Shown here: piece by piece, positions 60,997 through 64,000 of the stretch
Position numbering within the stretch: the first letter of the stretch is position 1
Layout: each line of letters opens with the position of its first letter
From: Draconibacterium halophilum
GTDB lineage: Bacteria; Bacteroidota; Bacteroidia; Bacteroidales; Prolixibacteraceae
Length of the DNA: 64,000 nucleotides
Assembly (NCBI RefSeq): GCF_010448835.1
Contig: NZ_CP048409.1
Location: forward strand, 372,001 to 436,000
Direction of reading: 5' to 3'
Notes under the pieces: generated by a model
What the model saw: the letters and a program-made list of their open reading frames with translations, nothing else
Told to the model about the DNA's origin: nothing
Database searches by the model: none
Translations under genes and position numbers: made by a program

Positions 60997-61593
60997 ATGG
61001 AAATCATTCGATTTATACCGCTGATCGGCTTTTTGCTTTTCTGTTTGCAAATTGGTATCCGGGCTTTCGTTTTGCATCAAAAAGGAACACCGTTATCCGT
61101 TCAAAAAAAGCAGAAGTCAAAAGGAATTAGCACGGTTTTACTCACCGCTTTCTTCGTGGTGTTTTTAAATGAACTGGTTTATAAAGCAGGATTCATTGGT
61201 TTTTCCGTTCTGCCTGACGAACTGCAACCGTTACTGACAGGACAGATTCTTTTAGCGATTAGTGGAACCAGCCTTATTTTGCTGGCCAACCTGTTAATGT
61301 TACTAACATTGCGCTCAATAAATCAATCACTGCGTTTTGGTCTGGATAAACGTAATCTTGGAAAACTGGTAACTTCAGGAATTTATGCCTGGTCGCGTAA
61401 TCCTTTTTTTCTATCTATTAATTGTTTGTTTGTTGGAATATGCCTGGTGTTTCCAACTCCTTTTTTTATCGGAATTTGCACATTAACGCTGGTTTCCGTC
61501 CATCTTTTTATCTTAAAAGAAGAGCGTTTTATGCATGAAAATTACGGGGAGAATTATAAAAATTACAGCAAAAAAGTACGCCGATATTTTTAA
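60997..61593 (+). CDS. ICMT/PEMT-like membrane methyltransferase
   Basis: 198 residues from the ATG at 60997 (GTG at 60982 less likely). About five helices; conserved end: GKLVTSGIYAWSRNPFFLS, then LKEERFMHENYGENYKNYSK, as in isoprenylcysteine carboxyl methyltransferase/phospholipid methyltransferase-like proteins that use SAM in the membrane. Substrate unknown. Its last 4 bp overlap the end of the convergent amidohydrolase gene. Confidence 0.87.
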   Translation: MEIIRFIPLIGFLLFCLQIGIRAFVLHQKGTPLSVQKKQKSKGISTVLLTAFFVVFLNELVYKAGFIGFSVLPDELQPLLTGQILLAISGTSLILLANLLMLLTLRSINQSLRFGLDKRNLGKLVTSGIYAWSRNPFFLSINCLFVGICLVFPTPFFIGICTLTLVSVHLFILKEERFMHENYGENYKNYSKKVRRYF

Positions 61594-63218
61594 AACACTT
61601 TTCCCCCGGCGCTCCAGGTACTTAGTATTTTAGTGTTTAATACCTCTTCTGGCGTAGCTTTCATCAAATCGGTATCAAGAATTACAAAATCGGCCCACAT
61701 TCCCGGTTTTAATGCTCCTTTTTGGTCTTCTTCGAAAGAAGATTTTGCAGCCCAGCTTGTCATTGAACGTAAGGTTTGCTCTCGTGTCAGCCCCTCATAT
61801 TTGTGCCAACCACCTTCTGGCCATCCACTGTGGTCGGTACGAAATACGGCCGAGTAAAAAGTATAAAGCGGATAAATATCTTCTACAGGGAAATCGGTTC
61901 CGGCGGGTAACCAGCCATTTTGGTTCAGCAAGGTTTGGTAAGCATAAGCACCTTTAATCCGCTCTGCTCCAACGCGGTCTTCGGCCCAAGGCATATCGCT
62001 GGTACAATGTGTTGGCTGGATAGAAGGAACAATAGAAAACGCGGCAAATTTTTCAAAATCATCCGGGTTTATGATCTGCGAATGTTCGATTCGCCAGCGT
62101 CGGTCATTCTTCTCTTTCAGAAGCTTCCCGTAAGTGTCGAGCATTAAACGATTGGCACCGTTGCCAATGGCATGTGTGGCAACCACAAAATTATTGTCAT
62201 AAGCCAACCGGCAAATCATATCATAATAATCCTGCGTTTCAATTTGCAGCCCGCTGTTTCCTTTGTCATCCGAATAATCGCCCATCAGCAGCGCACCTCT
62301 CGATCCCAGCGCACCATCGGCATAAATTTTTATGGTATTCACCAACAAACGGTCGGTTTTCCAGGCTTCTCCTTTTTTTACAAAAAAATCGAAATTTTCC
62401 TGCGTAGGATTCAACATGGCATTCACCCGCATTTTTAAGTTGCCGTCCTTTTGCATTTCATCCATCAGTAAAATGGTTGCTTTATCCAGCCCACAATCGG
62501 TAACCGAAGTCAATCCGGCTGCAAAACAGTTTTTCTGTGCTTCCAGCAAACCTTTTTCTTGTTGCTCAGCTGTAATCTCCGGAATCAGTTTTCCTACAAA
62601 TCCCATGGCATTATCGATCAGAATTCCGGTAGGTTCGCCATTTTTCAACAGCACTTCCCCACCCTGAACTTTGGTATCGGCCTTAATTCCTGCCAACTCC
62701 AAAGCTTTTGTGTTGCACCATCCGGCATGTCCGTCAACACGAACCAGGTAAACCGGAATATCAGGAAACAACTCATCCAATTTTGTTTTATCAGGAAAAT
62801 CTTTCACTTCCCAATCATTCTGATCCCAGCTTCTTCCTAAAATCCAATCGCCACCAAATTTATCGTGATGAGCCATTAAAAGCGTATATATTTCATCCGG
62901 ACTTTCGGTTCCGCGCAAATCGGCATATTGCATCAAATTAATGGCATATCCATTAAAATGACAGTGTGCATCGTTAAAGCCGGGATAAACAAACTGTCCA
63001 TTAGCATCAACAATATTATCCGACTCGTATTTGTCCAGAATCTCTTGTGCAGTACCTACAGCCAGAATCTTTCCATCTTTAACTGCAAACGACTCAGCAG
63101 TTGTAAATTCCTCATCAACGGTATAAACCGAGCCTCTCGAAACAATCAGGTCAACCTTTTCTTTTTGTGTGCACGATGCCATTACGAATAATAAAATTAA
63201 TGCCTTAAACAATCTCAT
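61590..63218 (-). CDS. YtcJ-like amidohydrolase lipoprotein
   Basis: 542 residues, lipobox VMASCTQK with Cys16. Amidohydrolase-3 features: PGFNDAHCHFNGYAINLM (H-x-H), DWILGRSWDQNDWEVKD, IYADGALGSRGALLMGDY, VVATHAIGNGANRLMLD, WRIEHSQIINPDD and LPAGTDFPVEDI. Metal-dependent hydrolase of amide-like bonds outside the cytosol. Convergent 4-bp overlap with the methyltransferase gene. Confidence 0.92.
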   Translation of the reverse strand: MRLFKALILLFVMASCTQKEKVDLIVSRGSVYTVDEEFTTAESFAVKDGKILAVGTAQEILDKYESDNIVDANGQFVYPGFNDAHCHFNGYAINLMQYADLRGTESPDEIYTLLMAHHDKFGGDWILGRSWDQNDWEVKDFPDKTKLDELFPDIPVYLVRVDGHAGWCNTKALELAGIKADTKVQGGEVLLKNGEPTGILIDNAMGFVGKLIPEITAEQQEKGLLEAQKNCFAAGLTSVTDCGLDKATILLMDEMQKDGNLKMRVNAMLNPTQENFDFFVKKGEAWKTDRLLVNTIKIYADGALGSRGALLMGDYSDDKGNSGLQIETQDYYDMICRLAYDNNFVVATHAIGNGANRLMLDTYGKLLKEKNDRRWRIEHSQIINPDDFEKFAAFSIVPSIQPTHCTSDMPWAEDRVGAERIKGAYAYQTLLNQNGWLPAGTDFPVEDIYPLYTFYSAVFRTDHSGWPEGGWHKYEGLTREQTLRSMTSWAAKSSFEEDQKGALKPGMWADFVILDTDLMKATPEEVLNTKILSTWSAGGKVF

Positions 63219-63239
63219 ACTTCAACTATTGGTTAGGCA

Positions 63240-63247
63240 CAAATGTA
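63240..63247 (-). promoter_or_regulatory. Putative -7 element (TACATTTG on minus) of the amidohydrolase gene
   Basis: Exact TAnnTTTG on minus, 22 nt before the ATG at 63218. Confidence 0.45.
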
Positions 63248-63306
63248 GCTTTTTCGGGCATATTCTAAAACAGCTAAATAGAACAGCTTTTCCAACGTTA
63301 TATTAT

Positions 63307-63314
63307 TATATTTG
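63307..63314 (+). promoter_or_regulatory. Putative -7 element (TATATTTG)
   Basis: Exact TAnnTTTG on plus, 31 nt before the ATG at 63345; faces away from the minus-strand element at 63240. Confidence 0.5.
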
Positions 63315-63344
63315 CCCGACTTACAGGAAACAACAAAGCAAAAA

Positions 63345-63680
63345 ATGTTTACAGTCGGAATATTCACAACGCATTTCCCCTATCTGGTTTTTATAGCTTG
63401 TTATGCCTGGTTTTTGATTTTTGGAATTGAAAAAGTTGAGGACGGTTCAATTAAAATTTCTGAAAATTCAGTTCAGATAGAATACCATGTCAACCATGCG
63501 AAAGCGTCCTCCGTTAGTGTATATCATTTTTTCCAGAAAGAAAAGTCAGAATCTACCAACTTAAAAAACTATAACAACCTGATAATTAAACAAAAATGGA
63601 GGACATATTACTCGCCATTTGCTAAGCAGGATTGTTATTTAGAAGGTTCTTTTTGTCGCCCTCCTCCCTCAGAAGCGTAA
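63345..63680 (+). CDS. Hypothetical protein with one N-terminal membrane helix
   Basis: 111 residues from the ATG at 63345. MFTVGIFTTHFPYLVFIACY and AWFLIFGIEKVE form a membrane anchor, followed by a soluble part with IEYHVNHAKASSVSVYHFFQ. Such proteins often stand before TonB receptors in Bacteroidota. No family name. The receptor gene begins 74 bp later. Confidence 0.68.
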   Translation: MFTVGIFTTHFPYLVFIACYAWFLIFGIEKVEDGSIKISENSVQIEYHVNHAKASSVSVYHFFQKEKSESTNLKNYNNLIIKQKWRTYYSPFAKQDCYLEGSFCRPPPSEA

Positions 63681-63754
63681 CTGCAACCAAGCTTTTATTA
63701 ATACCATTAACCTTTGCTTATTAATAGCAAATTCAACCTGTTATTAGAAAAAAC

Positions 63755-64000
63755 ATGAAATACATTTTTGCCTTTATGTTGATGGCATTACTGATTAATA
63801 TCAGAGTAAATGCCCAGCAAAATGAAAAAAAAGACTCTATAAAACATTATCAATTAGAGGATATTGAAATAAAATCGCCAAAATACAACCGCAATATTTT
63901 TAAGATTCCGGCAGCAGCAACTATGATTCCTGCTCGTCTTATTGAAAACAATAAGGTAGAAGACCTGACAGCTATTTCGGCTATTGTTCCTAACTTTTTT
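63755..64000 (+). CDS. TonB-dependent receptor, N-terminal part (runs off the window)
   Basis: 82 codons visible. Signal peptide MKYIFAFMLMALLINIRVNA, then QQNEKKDSIKHYQLEDIEIK, a TonB-box-like front, and KIPAAATMIPARLIENNKVE ... DLTAISAIVPNFF, the start of a plug domain. No carboxypeptidase-regulatory domain, unlike the receptor at 53611-55991. The rest lies beyond 64000. Confidence 0.82.
   Translation, partial: MKYIFAFMLMALLINIRVNAQQNEKKDSIKHYQLEDIEIKSPKYNRNIFKIPAAATMIPARLIENNKVEDLTAISAIVPNFF

Noticed and set aside
1..64000. tRNA, rRNA, prophage or integron
   Set aside because: No cloverleaf, rRNA block, integrase, capsid or portal gene was recognised anywhere in the window.

Overview
The window looks like chromosome from a non-photosynthetic member of the Bacteroidota, probably close to the Marinilabiliales/Prolixibacteraceae. 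That placement is inferred from moderate-to-low G+C, TAnnTTTG-type -7 promoter elements, a type IX secretion C-terminal sorting domain, SusC-like/TonB receptors with a carboxypeptidase-regulatory front domain, Bacteroidota-specific small families (Lacal_2735, DUF5777) and Bacteroidota-type lipoproteins. No rRNA, tRNA, CRISPR array, prophage or integrase was seen.

Layout. 1-6.8 kb: 3' end of an acyl-CoA dehydrogenase, a three-domain AraC regulator, a truncated haemoglobin, an MFS permease and small conserved proteins. 6.8-13.3 kb: a gene-poor tract full of short palindromic repeats. It holds a tandem 847/846-bp duplication carrying a ferritin-like gene plus a candidate small RNA, a GYD-domain protein, and a striking array of twelve palindromes spaced 21 bp apart (12278-12520). 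13.3-17.5 kb (minus strand): a compact five-gene operon that looks like a modification-dependent anti-phage/restriction system: two small proteins, a PD-(D/E)xK nuclease fused to a DUF2075-type SF1 helicase, a stand-alone SRA/YDG base-reader, and an HNH endonuclease with a possible DNA-sulfur-binding front domain. 17.6-28 kb: N-formylglutamate amidohydrolase, a histidine kinase, two metallophosphoesterases, an EcsC protein, an NAD(P)-binding protein and a DEAD-box helicase; several are broken by single-base homopolymer indels. 28.7-32.2 kb: a UbiA/MenA-like prenyltransferase facing a VTE5-VTE6-like kinase fusion and a tocopherol-cyclase-like protein, suggesting prenyl-alcohol salvage and chromanol or quinone chemistry. 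32.3-42.8 kb: an RhlE-type helicase, a decayed HUH/Y1 transposase framed by REP-like palindromes, secreted or lipidated proteins, and a cupredoxin-repeat T9SS cargo with a DUF5777 barrel. 42.8-49 kb (minus): a seven-gene unit in which a fused fatty-acid kinase (FakA-FakB) and PlsY form an exogenous-fatty-acid-to-phospholipid route. 49-56 kb: sugar oxidoreductases and isomerase, a thioesterase and a TonB receptor. 56-64 kb: Dtd, MazG-like, a branched-chain aminotransferase, an ECF sigma/anti-sigma/outer-membrane-barrel regulon with two matching TGTAAC-N16/17-CGTC promoters, an ICMT-like methyltransferase, a YtcJ-like amidohydrolase, and the start of another TonB receptor.

Five genes are interrupted at G/C or A homopolymers; four lack one G/C and one has an extra A. 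This pattern fits base-calling error better than real decay. The Y1 transposase is different: it keeps one frame but has three in-frame stops, so it is a true pseudogene. Function calls rest on motif recognition by eye; no database search was run.
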